Origin: Symsagittifera roscoffensis
Lineage: Eukaryota; Xenacoelomorpha; Acoela; Convolutidae
Assembly: GCF_963678635.1 (NCBI RefSeq)
Contig: NC_087063.1
Location: forward strand, 69,420,727 to 69,451,066
Direction: 5' to 3'
DNA length: 30,340 nucleotides
The number at the start of each line of letters is the position of its first letter. The stretch's first letter is position 1. The notes under the pieces are model-generated. The model saw only the letters and a list, made by a program, of their open reading frames with translations. It had not been told where the DNA came from and did no database searches. This document shows positions 19,795 to 29,600 of the stretch, piece by piece. Both the position numbers and the translations under genes were made by a program.

Positions 19795-20110
19795 TGACCC
19801 CAGAGCCAGCATTATCCTCTTTGTTTCGGGCTTACAGTTTGGAGCAAACATCTCAATGAAGTCAAGTCCTTCCACTTGCATAAACCCTTTCATACATATC
19901 GGGCTTTGAACCACTCCACTTGTCCCATCGCATCTCTCTTTACAGCAGGACCCATCGTCCAGGAATGATTTTTCGGGATTGTGGTCTATCAACAAGTGTC
20001 CATGTTCCCATGGCTTCTAGAGAATTCACTTCAAACAATTGCTGCCAGCCACTGCTCCTTTTCGGGTCCAGACACTGCTTCGGAATAGCCCCTTGGCTCT
20101 TGAAGTCCAC
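19795..20110 (-). pseudogene. Copia reverse transcriptase, N-terminal part only
   Basis: Recognisable blocks are NSLEAMGTWTLVD, KGFMQVEGLDF, MFAPNCKPETKR and IMLALGSQDE. The sequence then passes straight into the region after the palm domain: the catalytic YVDD segment and about 200 residues are missing. Repeats of CCCCAGAGCC at 19760-19806 mark the junction and suggest deletion between short repeats. Confidence 0.8.
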
Positions 20111-20395
20111 TCACTGAATCATGGGTATAGGCCAGTCCCTATCGAATGGGTGGGTTCCTTGTCCTAACGGAACTCTGCACTGGATGATCAGTAGAACGTG
20201 AATTTACTGCTTCCTCCTCGACTTGATTTTCCTCAGTCGCCCCCACTGAATCTGCAGTATCACCCTCAGTTGGCCGCTTCGTGCTTTGCTGGTTTTCGTC
20301 GTGCTTGGTTGCTCAATATCAATGCACCCTCGATTGATAGCTCCAGGGTTTGTAATGGCTCACTGTCAACCATGAAGTCATCTGGAATGATTTTT

Positions 20396-21481
20396 TCAAT
20401 GAATGTCACGCTTCTTGCTCACACCACTCGTCTTCTCGTCTCCAGGTCCATCAGCAGGTAGGCTTTGCTCTCCTCTTCGTAGCCAATGAACTTGCTTTTC
20501 TTGCCCTTTGGATCCAGTTTCCGTCTGTTTCCTCGATACAGATAGTACGCCAGGCAACTGAACACACGCAAATAGCTCACTTTTGATGTTGCCCAGAGTG
20601 CATTTCTGTCGGTGAAATGCGTTTTTGTTGCTGGATGTGGGACACAAGTTGCGAACCCTTACAGCTGTCGACCTTGCTCGCACCCAGAACATCTTCGGTA
20701 GCTTTGCTTCGGCCAGCAGACATCGAGTCATCTCGGTGATCACTCCGTTGTAGCGCTGTGCTACACCATTCTATTGGGAAGTATTGAGCACAGTGAACTC
20801 TTGTTTCACCGGGAATTCTCAAATTCTTTTAAATGCATTTGACGAATATTCACCTCCATTGTCAGTTCCCAGGCTTTTTGGTGCTGCATGCTCAGCCACA
20901 AACTCCTGGAACTTCAGTAGAGCATCACTCTTCTTCACCAGGTACTTGACCACAGCCAGCCAACTGAAGTCGTCGATGAAGCTCAAGGCATAGCGTGCAC
21001 CATGCATACTCGGTACTTCAAATGGTCCCTGATTTTCACTGAAGACCCGTTGCCCCACTGCCGATGCTCTGCTGTCAGTCTTCTTAGGCGCTGCTTTTTC
21101 ATGCATCTTAAACTCTAGCTCGCCCACATTTACAAGCGATGAAAGATCCTGCTGATTGAGGTATCCCATTCGTCGGTGCCACAACATTGCATCACTGCTA
21201 TCTCTCCTTGTTTTCGTCACTAGCGTCATATGGTTTCTCTTGAACTTGCACTCAAGGAGGAAAAGCTTGCCGCGCTGCTTCACAAGTAGCTGTCTCCCAT
21301 CGGGTGCCAGTAGATGTGACGCATCTGCGGTGAAACTGAAGCTTGAGCCTCTAGCCACAGCTGAGCTCACGCTCATCAAGTTCACACTGTAGCTCGGTAA
21401 AAACAGCATATTGTGAAAAGTGTAGCTTCTCGCAGCATCATGGCAGTCCCTGATCTCCACTTCCACTTCCTTTGCCCTCAA
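20396..21481 (-). pseudogene. Copia integrase with GAG-pre-integrase domain
   Basis: The frame 21481-20819 holds LWHRRMGYLNQQDL (pre-integrase zinc region), GARYALSFIDDFS and LGTDNGGEYSS (second catalytic Asp). The next frame adds NGVAQRYN and EMTRCLLAEAKLPKMFW, typical of the Copia integrase end. The CxxC half of the zinc site is missing after EFKMHEK. The first catalytic Asp position appears as Glu (FSENQGPFE), and a stop precedes NGVAQR. Confidence 0.85.
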
Positions 21482-21537
21482 TCCTTGACAGCGTGCCGTT
21501 GGTGTTCTCTACAGTTGTCCCTTCGTTCCAGCTCTCA

Positions 21538-21660
21538 AAACTAGTAAAGACACCCCTCTCGCGCATCACATGATCAGTGATGCATTCCGTATCCACAATG
21601 AGGTCGTCTCCCTTCATTGAAGTTGCGGGACAACAACTGAAGAACCCTGTCCTCCCTTGC
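21538..21660 (-). pseudogene. Copia aspartic protease remnant
   Basis: IVDTECITDHVM occupies the place of the family's D-S/T-G active-site block followed by ASDHM-like residues. The Gly is Glu here, so activity would be lost. It lies between the zinc knuckles and the pre-integrase domain as expected. Confidence 0.65.
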
Positions 21661-21904
21661 TTGTACTCCCTTGCAAAATGTCCAGGTTGCGCACACTTGA
21701 AGCACCCTTGCAAAATGTCCAGGTTGCCCACACTTGAAGCACCCTTGCTTTTTTGCTCCTGGATTGTCCGTTGTCACTTTTGGATTTGCAGCCCCTCGCC
21801 ATATGACTCTTCTGACCGCACTCATAGCAGCCACTACTTGACACTCCTTTCTTCTTCCTCACAGCTTGCATGGCTATATGACCATGTCCAGTTCTCTCTT
21901 TCAT
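21614..21904 (-). pseudogene. Copia zinc-knuckle region with frame-shifting duplication
   Basis: A canonical CYECGQKSHMARGC knuckle (C-x2-C-x4-H-x4-C) is followed by two CFKCxQPGHFA copies in other frames, both lacking the last Cys. Their DNA is a 37-bp tandem duplication (21674-21710 and 21711-21747). As 37 is not a multiple of three, it shifts the frame. Confidence 0.8.
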
Positions 21905-21905
21905 A

Positions 21906-22548
21906 TCAAGCCTTCCTCAAGTCATCGTAGTTCCTCAACCTCGTTCTCAGCTCTGGAAACGTCTTGGCTGGTTGAAAGCTCTCTTGCACCACAAAATGCT
22001 CATAGCTGTTAGGCAGCCCAATGATCACTAAAGTATTGAACAGTGTGTCCGTGATTGCTTCTCCAGCTTCGCTCAACCGCGTCATCAGCTCTTGACTGCG
22101 AATGAAGTAGTCTTCCATATCCTCCTCTGATCCTAGGCGCAGCTTCGCAAGCTGACCTACTAGACTGACTAGTGTCGACCTCTCTACTCTGCAAAACTTC
22201 TCTTGAAGCAGCTTCCAAGACCTCGTCCCATTGCCATAGCCGTCTGTTCCCACGCTTTATGTACATCAAAGTGGTGTCGTTGAGCACCAGAGCCAGGTGA
22301 AACCACACAGTGTTTCGATTGTCTTTCCTCTGCTGGATCAACACTGCTCGCTCCTGCATCTTGGTATCGTAGGCTGCCTGCTCATCAGCATTCGGACTCT
22401 GGGGGAGAGTAGGCTGAGCCTCTGGCAGATCATCATTGCCCATCACTGTCCTGAACAGGCCTTTGGTGTGCATCAGCGCCACAAACTTTGTCGACCAAGC
22501 AGGAAAATCTTCAGATTTTCCACTAAAAGCCGCCAGTTTCAAGTCCAT
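21906..22548 (-). pseudogene. Copia gag, one frameshift
   Basis: ATG at 22548 opens MDLKLAAFSGKSEDFPAWS, typical of Copia/UBN2-type gag starts. The frame shifts near 22255 and continues as SWKLLQEKFC, LRLGSEEDMEDYF and NTLVIIGLPNSYEHFV, up to 21906. It would form the capsid of the retrotransposon particle. Order and spacing before the zinc knuckles fit the family. Confidence 0.85.
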
Positions 22549-22621
22549 CGTTGCTTAAGGCTGCTAGATAATAGCTAAACGCTCTGACATAAAAATAATA
22601 CAAGAAAAAAATTAGAAATCA

Positions 22622-22633
22622 GGGCTCATAACC
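22622..22633 (-). promoter_or_regulatory. Candidate primer-binding site, half-tRNA initiator Met type
   Basis: Next to the 5' LTR fragment the minus strand reads GGTTATGAGCCC, the complement of GGGCTCATAACC. That is an initiator-tRNA-Met anticodon arm with the CAT anticodon. Drosophila copia is known to prime from an internally cleaved initiator tRNA-Met. Use here is inferred. Confidence 0.55.
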
Positions 22634-22657
22634 TGTTAAGATTCAGAGTTAGAGCAA
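22634..22657 (-). repeat. Stub of the Copia 5' LTR, 24 bp
   Basis: The 24 bp starting TGTTAAGATTCAGAGTTAG match the first 24 bp of the LTR at 18702 exactly. Then the sequence switches to TGCTTTGAATG, the start of the copied flank. The rest of this LTR is missing here. Confidence 0.85.
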
Positions 22658-23482
22658 TGCTTTGAATGATAAAAAACGTTTTTTTGTCAAAGTTGACTGA
22701 AGAAAAAAGTCGGAATTTGTCTGAAGAAAAAAACCACCCCGAGCATAAATATTCCGTTACTTTCGTTTCAAAGTCGGAACAATAAATAGTTTGGGATATA
22801 TTGCGGTCTTGAAACACGCATGAGCGGCGGATTAGTGCGTTCGACACTGAATTGAAGCAGAACATTTGATCGTATCACTAGAATACAAGACGCTAAATAC
22901 ATCTCTGTAGTTTACATTAGCGTGTAGGGAGATAAATTGAAAAAAAAAAGTTTTATTTTCCTTCCGATAATTTTGCCATTTTTTCAACAGGAAAAAGACT
23001 TTTAAAATGACTTTAAAATGCAATCTGAACATTCAGGGTTTCGCCCTGATACACGATTAGACTTGTACAGTTGTAGACCAGAATTCTTTGAATTGCAAGA
23101 ACATGCTGAAAAAAAAACAATCCAACTTAATGAAAAATATCATCTGAAATCGGCAAATTTTTGCTGCCGGATCTACTTAATCATCCGCCTATGGCGTTAA
23201 GACTCGGAGTGAGAGCAACTACGATTAAGAGCTGGGGTTAGAGACTGAGATAGAATCTGAGGTTTGAACTGAGGATTGAGAAGAGGTAGTGATCGTTGAA
23301 GAATGAACTGAAAAAAGTGAACATAAATGACATGACAAACTAAGCATCCCAAAAATACCTGTTAATTAATTACTGACTAATTAATTAGTTTGAGATCACT
23401 AGTTGACCTTGTCTGAGTTTAATCAGTTTTGACTACGATTCAATTAATCTGTCTGACCTTGAGATGGTCTGACCTCAACATA
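22658..23482 (+). repeat. Duplicated flank plus outer LTR
   Basis: It copies 18168-18987: part of a Helentron-like element (to about 22783), the spacer with the TCAGGGTTTCGCCCTGA hairpin near 23036-23052, TATGG near 23190, and an LTR. It sits between the LTR stub and the right target-site duplication, a position that should hold only one LTR. Confidence 0.85.
23195..23482 (-). repeat. Outer (right) Copia LTR
   Basis: GTTAAGACTCGGAGTGAGAG...GACCTCAACA is homologous to the LTR at 18702-18987; the first T is replaced by C. TATGG follows at 23483-23487, matching the left target duplication, so this is the true outer end of the insertion. Confidence 0.85.
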
Positions 23483-23521
23483 TGGTACCTACTTAAGACT
23501 ATCCACCCCTATAAATAAATA

Positions 23522-23573
23522 CAGTAAATTATCACTGAGCTTTCTGTAGTAAATTATCACTGAGCTTTCTATT
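23522..23573 (+). repeat. 26-bp tandem duplication
   Basis: AGTAAATTATCACTGAGCTT occurs twice in tandem with one base difference at the end of the unit. Sequence up to 23740 is otherwise unassigned. Confidence 0.8.
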
Positions 23574-23789
23574 GAGAATTCTAAATTTGCTGCAATCTGA
23601 TTGGTCCGAAAGGTGTGGAGATTTTTAAAAAGATCCTTGCTTCCTGCTGCAAAAAAAAGACATCAATAACAAATTACTTGTGAAATGAGAAAGTATTTTC
23701 AAAAAACAAGTTTTGAAAGCACCCTTTAATTTTAAAAATTGAAACTCAAAGGTGGGGCAAGTGAAATAGTAAAAGAGCCAAAAATCAGC

Positions 23790-23965
23790 TTACATGCTAT
23801 CTTTGCTTTCACACACGCGCTTTGCTCCGAAGAAGTCCAGCCTCCCTCCCTGTTTGAAGATGCACGAGTAGGTGTCATCTTGCTGATCAGAAGAGACCTT
23901 GTACAGCTCAAAAGTGTCCTTACACAAGTGCTCACACTTGACCAGCTTACAGTTCATTTCGTCCA
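23790..23965 (-). CDS. Terminal exon of secreted Cys-rich protein
   Basis: The minus strand shows acceptor GTCTTTTCAG ending at 23966. The exon then reads DEMNCKLVKCEHLCKD and so on to RVCESKDSM and TAA at 23790-23792. The phase is 1: the last base of exon 1 (G) plus TG completes a Val codon, so the frame joins exactly. It adds five cysteines to the five near the end of exon 1, giving an even set of ten that suits a disulfide-bonded extracellular domain. The bases ATGTAAGC at the end could also act as a 5' splice site (GTAAGC), which would extend the gene, but I see no exon beyond. Confidence 0.7.
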
Positions 23966-24269
23966 CTGAAAAGACAAGAACTTATTACGAATTTATCTCA
24001 CAACGTAAATTTTTTATACGACTCATTTTTTTATACGTATCTGATACTATCCTCAGCAAAATAACGCAAAATAGAGACGAGAAAAACAGCATTAAATCCA
24101 AACAGTTTGGCGATAGAATCCATTCAAGCTCTTTTTACAATCGGGCAATATTAATTTTTTGTTCAATACAATCATTTTCAAAAAAGTCGGGCAATGTTAA
24201 TTGGGTTTAGCATCCCACAAGTCAAAAATTACACATGGCAGATAGTAAGAGAACCTGTAAAAAACGAAC

Positions 24270-24418
24270 AGCTCTTTTCCAGTTTCCCGCACAGGTGTCA
24301 GCGTGAACAGTTGAACAAATAGCTACAGGATTTCTAACAAACAAACTACCCTGTGGAACAATTTTTGAACATCTTTGTTTTGTAATTTTACGAGGGGGTG
24401 GGAAAATGTAAAACAGCC
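24270..24418. mobile_element. GGCTC MITE, subfamily 3, intronic
   Basis: Ends AGCTCTTTTCCAGTTTCCC and GGGAAAATGTAAAACAGCC. Flanks AAACGAAC and AAATGCAC agree at 6 of 8. The interior is an inverted relative of 13694-13833. Confidence 0.7.
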
Positions 24419-24462
24419 AAATGCACGTTACCCTATCTATTCTGCTATTGGGTTTAAACATG

Positions 24463-24692
24463 AGCTCTTTTTCCTCCTCCCCCTTTCCCACCAGCAATTT
24501 TTTAAAGTTTCATTAAATTTTTTTAAAGTTTTTTTCTAAACTCTGTTCAACATGTCCGAGTGTTACAAAAATTACCATGCAGACAAATTAGGTCGTGAAA
24601 AAATATTTGGTCTTCATACTTAACTTTGTAAAACCTCTCGTTACCCCATAAAATTGACGCATATGTGAGGTGGGGTGAAAGGAAAAAGAGCC
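24463..24692. mobile_element. GGCTC MITE, subfamily 2, intronic
   Basis: Ends AGCTCTTTTTCCTCCTCCCC and GGAAAAAGAGCC. Flanks TAAACATG (24455-24462) and TAAAAATG (24693-24700) match at 7 of 8. The interior shares TTTGTAAAACCTCTCGTTAC with other copies. Confidence 0.8.
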
Positions 24693-24711
24693 TAAAAATG
24701 GTACATTGCAC

Positions 24712-25610
24712 CTGAAACGTCAACTGCACACCAGCTTGGATGAGGCATGACGTCTTTACACCTTGTTTTACAGTCCGCAACTCCATTGCATTGTTTGCTT
24801 TCATCGATATAAGTGGGGTCATCTTTTGGTCCACAGTAGAACTTTCCCTCGACGACTGGGGGATGGGTAGGTATTTCTGATACCTCAGAAGGTGTACTAC
24901 TATCGGACGGGTCGAAAGATTTTTGCGACAACTCTAGTCGTTCTAAATCACTCCACTTCAAATTATCAATTGCTTCGACTCGGCTTTTATTCGGGTTTGC
25001 AAACTGTTCCTCAAGCTGCATTTTGATCTTTTTCACTTTATGCAAGTCCGTTTTTGACATCACCGGTCTGAAATTAGGCACTGGTTTAGGCGTTGTTTTC
25101 ACAACATGAATGTTTTTTTTCTGGAAGGGAAAGCTCTGAAGAAACTTCTTCTTCCGAATCTAGTTCTGATTCAGGTTCTGGTTCTGGTTCAGGTCCCGGC
25201 ATTTTTGGTTCTGATTCGGGTTCTGGCAATATATCTCCCGATCTGAATTTTTTATCCTGGTCTCCATCAATGCTGTACACTTCAATTTCTTCATCGTTGT
25301 GAAGATTTTCCGAATCCATTGATTTCTTTTTGGCGTCTTCATAATGCTTTTCGTCTAAATTATTAGTCGGATTCATTCGCTCGTACTCGTAACTATTATG
25401 TGTCAGTTTTTCTGATTCGTAAGGGACTGTAAACTTCGCTTCCGGTTGATCACGTGACTGCTGGGCTGGAGCTAATTTTTCTTCATTTTCCTCTACTTGA
25501 CTGACCCTTCCAATCAGTTGCTGTGAATTTTTCAACAAATTATAAAAATTTCCCATTTCCCAGCATGCACAGAGACCAAACAAATTGGCAAAAATCAAAA
25601 ACTTTCTCAT
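24712..25610 (-). CDS. Secreted acidic EP-repeat, Cys-rich protein, exon 1 (frameshift in A8)
   Basis: ATG at 25610 starts MRKFLIFANLFGLCAC, a signal-peptide-like segment, so the product is probably secreted. A polar Gln/Glu-rich region follows, then an acidic low-complexity EPE repeat (residues ~131-158, ending DSEEEV). Near 25116 an A8 run breaks the frame: the upstream frame stops at 25086, while the downstream frame is open through KTTPKPVPNFRPVM to FYCGPK, QCNGVADCKTRCKD and WCAVDVS, ending at donor CAG|GTGCAA. One base fewer in the run would join them, so this is a sequencing or assembly slip, a true mutation, or an unseen splice. The QCNGVADC segment weakly resembles an LDL-receptor class A core, but cysteine spacing does not fit well. 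Family and role are unknown. Confidence 0.65.
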
Positions 25611-26035
25611 TATTTTAACTAATTAGATATACGTTTCCAACTCTTTACCGGTGAGAAAAATCCAGAGTGGTTTTTTAAATTGACTTTTAGTAGAGCGGGA
25701 AACACTTTGAATTGTATGGAACTTTGTGATACACGTGGTATTTTTTGCTACCACGGCTTTTTTCCTTCTCCCCCACCTCACATAAGCATCAATTTTAGGT
25801 TTTAAGGAGGGTTTAATTTTAGGTTGTTTTTAGAAGCAGGTTTAATTTGAAGAGCAAGTAAGTTTGTCATGGCATAATTAGTCCCCAACTCACATGATCA
25901 CCACACTCCTACTGATTTAAAATGACTTTTATTCCGGCCTTCCTTATAACTCGAATAAAAACAGGGAACAGAATCGGCTTAATTCGGTAAGCGGCAAATT
26001 TTTATAAAACATATTGCACGGAATTAGCAACATCA
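25611..26035. other. 5' flank of the secreted gene with a truncated MITE
   Basis: From 25755 (GGCTTTTTTCCTTCTCCCCC) to about 25900 the sequence follows the left and middle part of GGCTC MITE subfamily 2, including TTTGTCATGGCATAATTAGT; its right end is missing. No clear core promoter was identified. Confidence 0.45.
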
Positions 26036-26595
26036 TTAATCATACATTCATACATTCAAACACACATACATGCATAGGTACATACTTACATACATACTTA
26101 CATGCATACATAAATACATACAAACATACATACATATATACATACATACATAAGGCTCTTTTTATTTCCCCCCCCCCACCTCACTCAAACATGAATTTTA
26201 TGCTCTAACGAGTGGTTTTACAAGGTTAAATACGATGATGACCAAATATGTTTGTCATGGCCTAATTAGTCTGCATGTCAATTTTCATGATAATCGGAAG
26301 AAGCGAACAGAAACTTGAAATGTAAAAATTTGCAGGTGGGGGAAAAAGGAAAAAGAGCCATACATACTTAAATACATGCATAGACACCAACATACATACA
26401 TGCATACATAAAAACATACAAACATTTATACATAGAAACAAACACACCAACTTATTTACATACATACATAGATACAGACATACATGCATATATACGAACA
26501 TGCATACAAACAAACATACAAAATTACATAAATACATACATTCATATATTCATACATACATACATATATACATACAAACATACATACATTCATAC

Positions 26596-26626
<31 letters not shown>

Positions 26627-26662
26627 CATGCTTATATACATACATACATACATACATACTTA
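26036..26662 (+). repeat. ACAT microsatellite split by a MITE
   Basis: (ACAT)n with scattered substitutions runs 26036-26153 and 26360-26662. Between lies a GGCTC MITE. Open frames rich in Met/Cys/Val/Tyr read from this tract are artefacts. Confidence 0.95.
26154..26359. mobile_element. GGCTC MITE, subfamily 2, inside the microsatellite
   Basis: Ends GGCTCTTTTTATTTCCCCC and GGGGAAAAAGGAAAAAGAGCC-type; 206 bp. Flanks ATACATAA and ATACATAC match at 7 of 8, although a microsatellite makes chance agreement likely. The interior shares CTAACGAGTGGTTTTACAAG with 12382-12567. Confidence 0.85.
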
Positions 26663-26689
26663 ATGTTTAGTGTACAAGCTACAGTGGAG

Positions 26690-29600
26690 TTACTGCGTCA
26701 AAATTTTCGATGCACAGAAGAAGCTCTTTTTCAGCTCCTACAAAGTTCGTTCCATTTTCCGACCAAATTAATGAAGATATTCTTCGCTTTTAAATAAATT
26801 GCTTGATAGCTATCACACATGAACTTGTGTCCACGGATGGAACCACTTTAATATGAATTGCGCGAGTCATTAAGCAAGTAAATAGAAAAACCCATCTTTT
26901 CTCGGAAGATCGACGAATGGTTACTTGAAACAGTCCAAATAGTCGATCCCGCAGTTCAAGAACAGTGGCTGGCGGTAACCTAGACGCTCCACAGGAAGGT
27001 CAGAAATCATTGGAGTAACGCTTTTCGCTTCCTACATCATACGCACTGTCTATCAATAGCTCTTAGTGCAGATCTCAACGCGTAGTGCAACAAATTGCTG
27101 ATGAATGACGGAACCGAGGTGGTAGACGCACTGATGTTTGTGCTTAACGTAAAAAAAAACGGAGAAATAATCGGATTAATTGATGGCGGCTATCCAAAAT
27201 TATTGGATGGCCAATTTCGAACGCTGTTGCGGAGAGACGTTGGTTACGCTCGATAGATCTAACCAAACCGTTCGGACCACAAAAAGGCGAATATGAAGAT
27301 ATACAGCTGGACTTTCCAATATATTTTCCCGCAGCGAATTGCTTACATTCAACTGGGAATTATTCCCCTTCGAAAGTTTGAGGAAGTATTTCTTTTGCGG
27401 TAACAAGTTCCGATGGGTGAATTATGGCATAATATAAGGTTCCGAAACGACGATGTCTTATCAGGAGTCTTATCATACTTACGACAAAACGCTGTATCTT
27501 GGAGAAAGAGCTATGCTCGTCCATTGGGAGGTCAAAATCAGCCGAATCTACAATGCACGGAAAACTGAAGAGACTTCCAAGCCCTCAAACAGATCATAGA
27601 CCGGACCATCTAAGCAGATTTTCTCAAAAACTCCTCTATCTATCTTGAAAGGCAAAACAGAAGCTGTAAAGAACGAAGGGCTGTTGAAATAACTTTGTTT
27701 TAGAGACTCAACAATGAAACCTCTAGTTCATTTGTCAGTGGTGTGTCACCAATAGAGACATGAAACCATTAGCCATGTCAACTGATGGCCAAAACTTCAG
27801 CTACCCAATTGGCAACAAAAACGGTTTGTTTGTTTGTTTGTTTGTCAAGTTCAACCACTGAAGGACCGTAGTACTTTCAATCCACAAAAATACTCTGCAA
27901 ACGCTCAGGGTAAGGGATTTTTGGATATCGTCCATGAAGCTCAGCTCGATTTTCCAACTTTGGAATCTTCATTGGGGCTACTTTTGCTTTGCCGAAGACG
28001 AACGCAAGTTAACATTCAAAAAGGGTATTTTTCTCAGCTCGAAGTAAGGCAACAAATCAGAAGATATCTACTGAGCTATCACCGATTATAGGCAATTCAA
28101 TCTTATCCACTGGGAAATCAAAATGGAAACGAGGTATCGTGAGCTGACCTAAAATTGGCAAATTTGAAAGCAATTCAAGCAATCGATTTTTAATCGGTCC
28201 TCCCATTGCTGACCACTCCATCGCCAGATATCTCTGAGTGGCAAGCCCGATATCCCCGCACATTATACGGAGACACAAGGTATATGGGGTCAAACACGGT
28301 CGACACAACAGACAAAGAACCGATCACTGTGTAACAGAGTCTTTGAGCTCGCGGTTAATTCCTCTGCTAACAACCAGCGTAGTGTGACGTGGCTCCATTT
28401 GACACGGGGATCAAGCAATGCGGTTTCCGATTATTTTTTTGCATTAATTTCAGTAAAATCTGGTTTCACCAACAATTATGGAAAATTACTAACAAAACAT
28501 GTTAGGTTGAACCCAACTAACTAGAGCGGTTCAATCAAACTTGACCTAATTTTAAAGCTGTTACGGAATTGTTCACGGAGCCTAGGTAGCCATATATCTA
28601 AATACTAATTAGCAGGCTTCGGGATGACTATCTTTTTCACCGACGCCAGATAGTCGAAGAGTGTTTTTAGGACTAGTCAGAGAAACTTTCGCTACGAGTA
28701 TATGCCTGATTTGCTAAAACAAACTCGCATCTACTGTGGGGTCTTCCCGCCACGAAAAACGCACTAAACATTGATCGCATTCTAGCAACTCGACTTGCAT
28801 AAACAAGCCTTCGATCTCAGCGGACACTGCATGTTTGTGTTCTTGATAGCGAATTTGAAAAAAAAGAACAGGTTTTACAAATTGTCCGGGCCGACAAGAC
28901 TAGATTTATTTAAAGACTTTCCGTTAAAGTTTTACGCGCCCTTCAGAACGAGCAGATACTTGCTGGGTAAGTTCGGGTTCAGATCTGGGCGGTGAGTAAG
29001 GTACCAATCTCTGTCTGAACAGTTTTTTGAATCGTGAGGGCTAATAGGTACTAGGAAACTCTTCTCAAAATCGCCATGGATATCCGAAGCATACTGATTT
29101 TTCAGATTCAAATCTATCTCAAGACGCTTTTCAAGATGCTTAAATTGAGCCAGCAAAGCGTGAAAATTATCAAGAAGAAAAATTTGGTCTTCAGTCCTAA
29201 GCATTCCGACAGTGTAAGGGCTGCATCATGAAACGTGGTAGAATCAAAAAATTTTCCGAGCGCATTTATCAGCTGCGGATTGGGGATCAGCTTGGTTAAC
29301 CGTCCCATACAATTCTAGCTCCTACAATTTCTTCACTGTTATACCTAGGGGTATTGGCTCGAACAAAACTTGGCGAAGGAAGTGGGCCACTAAGGACGCG
29401 ACCAATGGGCATACGGACAGTGGCAGGAGTGTTTTGATGTTCTCCTTGAAAATATTTGAGCTGCTTGATAGCAGAAAAATTAGCTTTCTCCAAAGTCATC
29501 TCATCTTTGCCATAATTGTGAACAATAGGTTTAATTGGCTGCAGATGCGGAAACATGTCTTGCAGAACGGGAAGATTATGGTATCTCTATGCCGTTCTTT

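Larger units (their letters stand above)
18988..22633 (-). mobile_element. Copia-type LTR retrotransposon, internal region, decayed
   Basis: Minus-strand order is gag, zinc knuckle, protease, integrase, RT, RNase H, which is the Copia (Pseudoviridae-type) order with integrase before RT. It is about 3.6 kb, roughly 1 kb shorter than typical complete Copia internals, with several frameshifts, a stop in the integrase and a large deletion in RT. It cannot be autonomous. Confidence 0.9.
23966..24711 (-). other. Intron of the secreted Cys-rich gene, with two MITEs
   Basis: Donor CAG|GTGCAA (24712/24711) and acceptor TTTTCAG (23966) give a 746-bp GT-AG intron in phase 1. It carries GGCTC MITEs at 24270-24418 and 24463-24692, the latter ending 19 bp inside the donor. 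Confidence 0.65.

Noticed and set aside
25091-25140. Splice acceptor TTTCCCTTCCAG as the start of a separate exon at 25116
   Set aside because: It would fit the downstream frame, but no matching donor in the upstream exon leaves a plausible intron (the nearest GT gives only about 25 bp). A one-base slip in the A8 run is simpler, though not proven.
8227-26359. MITE ends GGCTCTTTTC resemble the histone mRNA 3' stem-loop GGCTCTTTTCAGAGCC
   Set aside because: The complementary GAGCC lies 140-230 bp away as the other terminal repeat, with 8-bp target duplications outside, and no histone gene is nearby. The likeness is coincidental.
26262-26653. Met/Cys/Val/Tyr-rich open frames (minus)
   Set aside because: They are translations of ACAT repeats, partly read through the inserted MITE.
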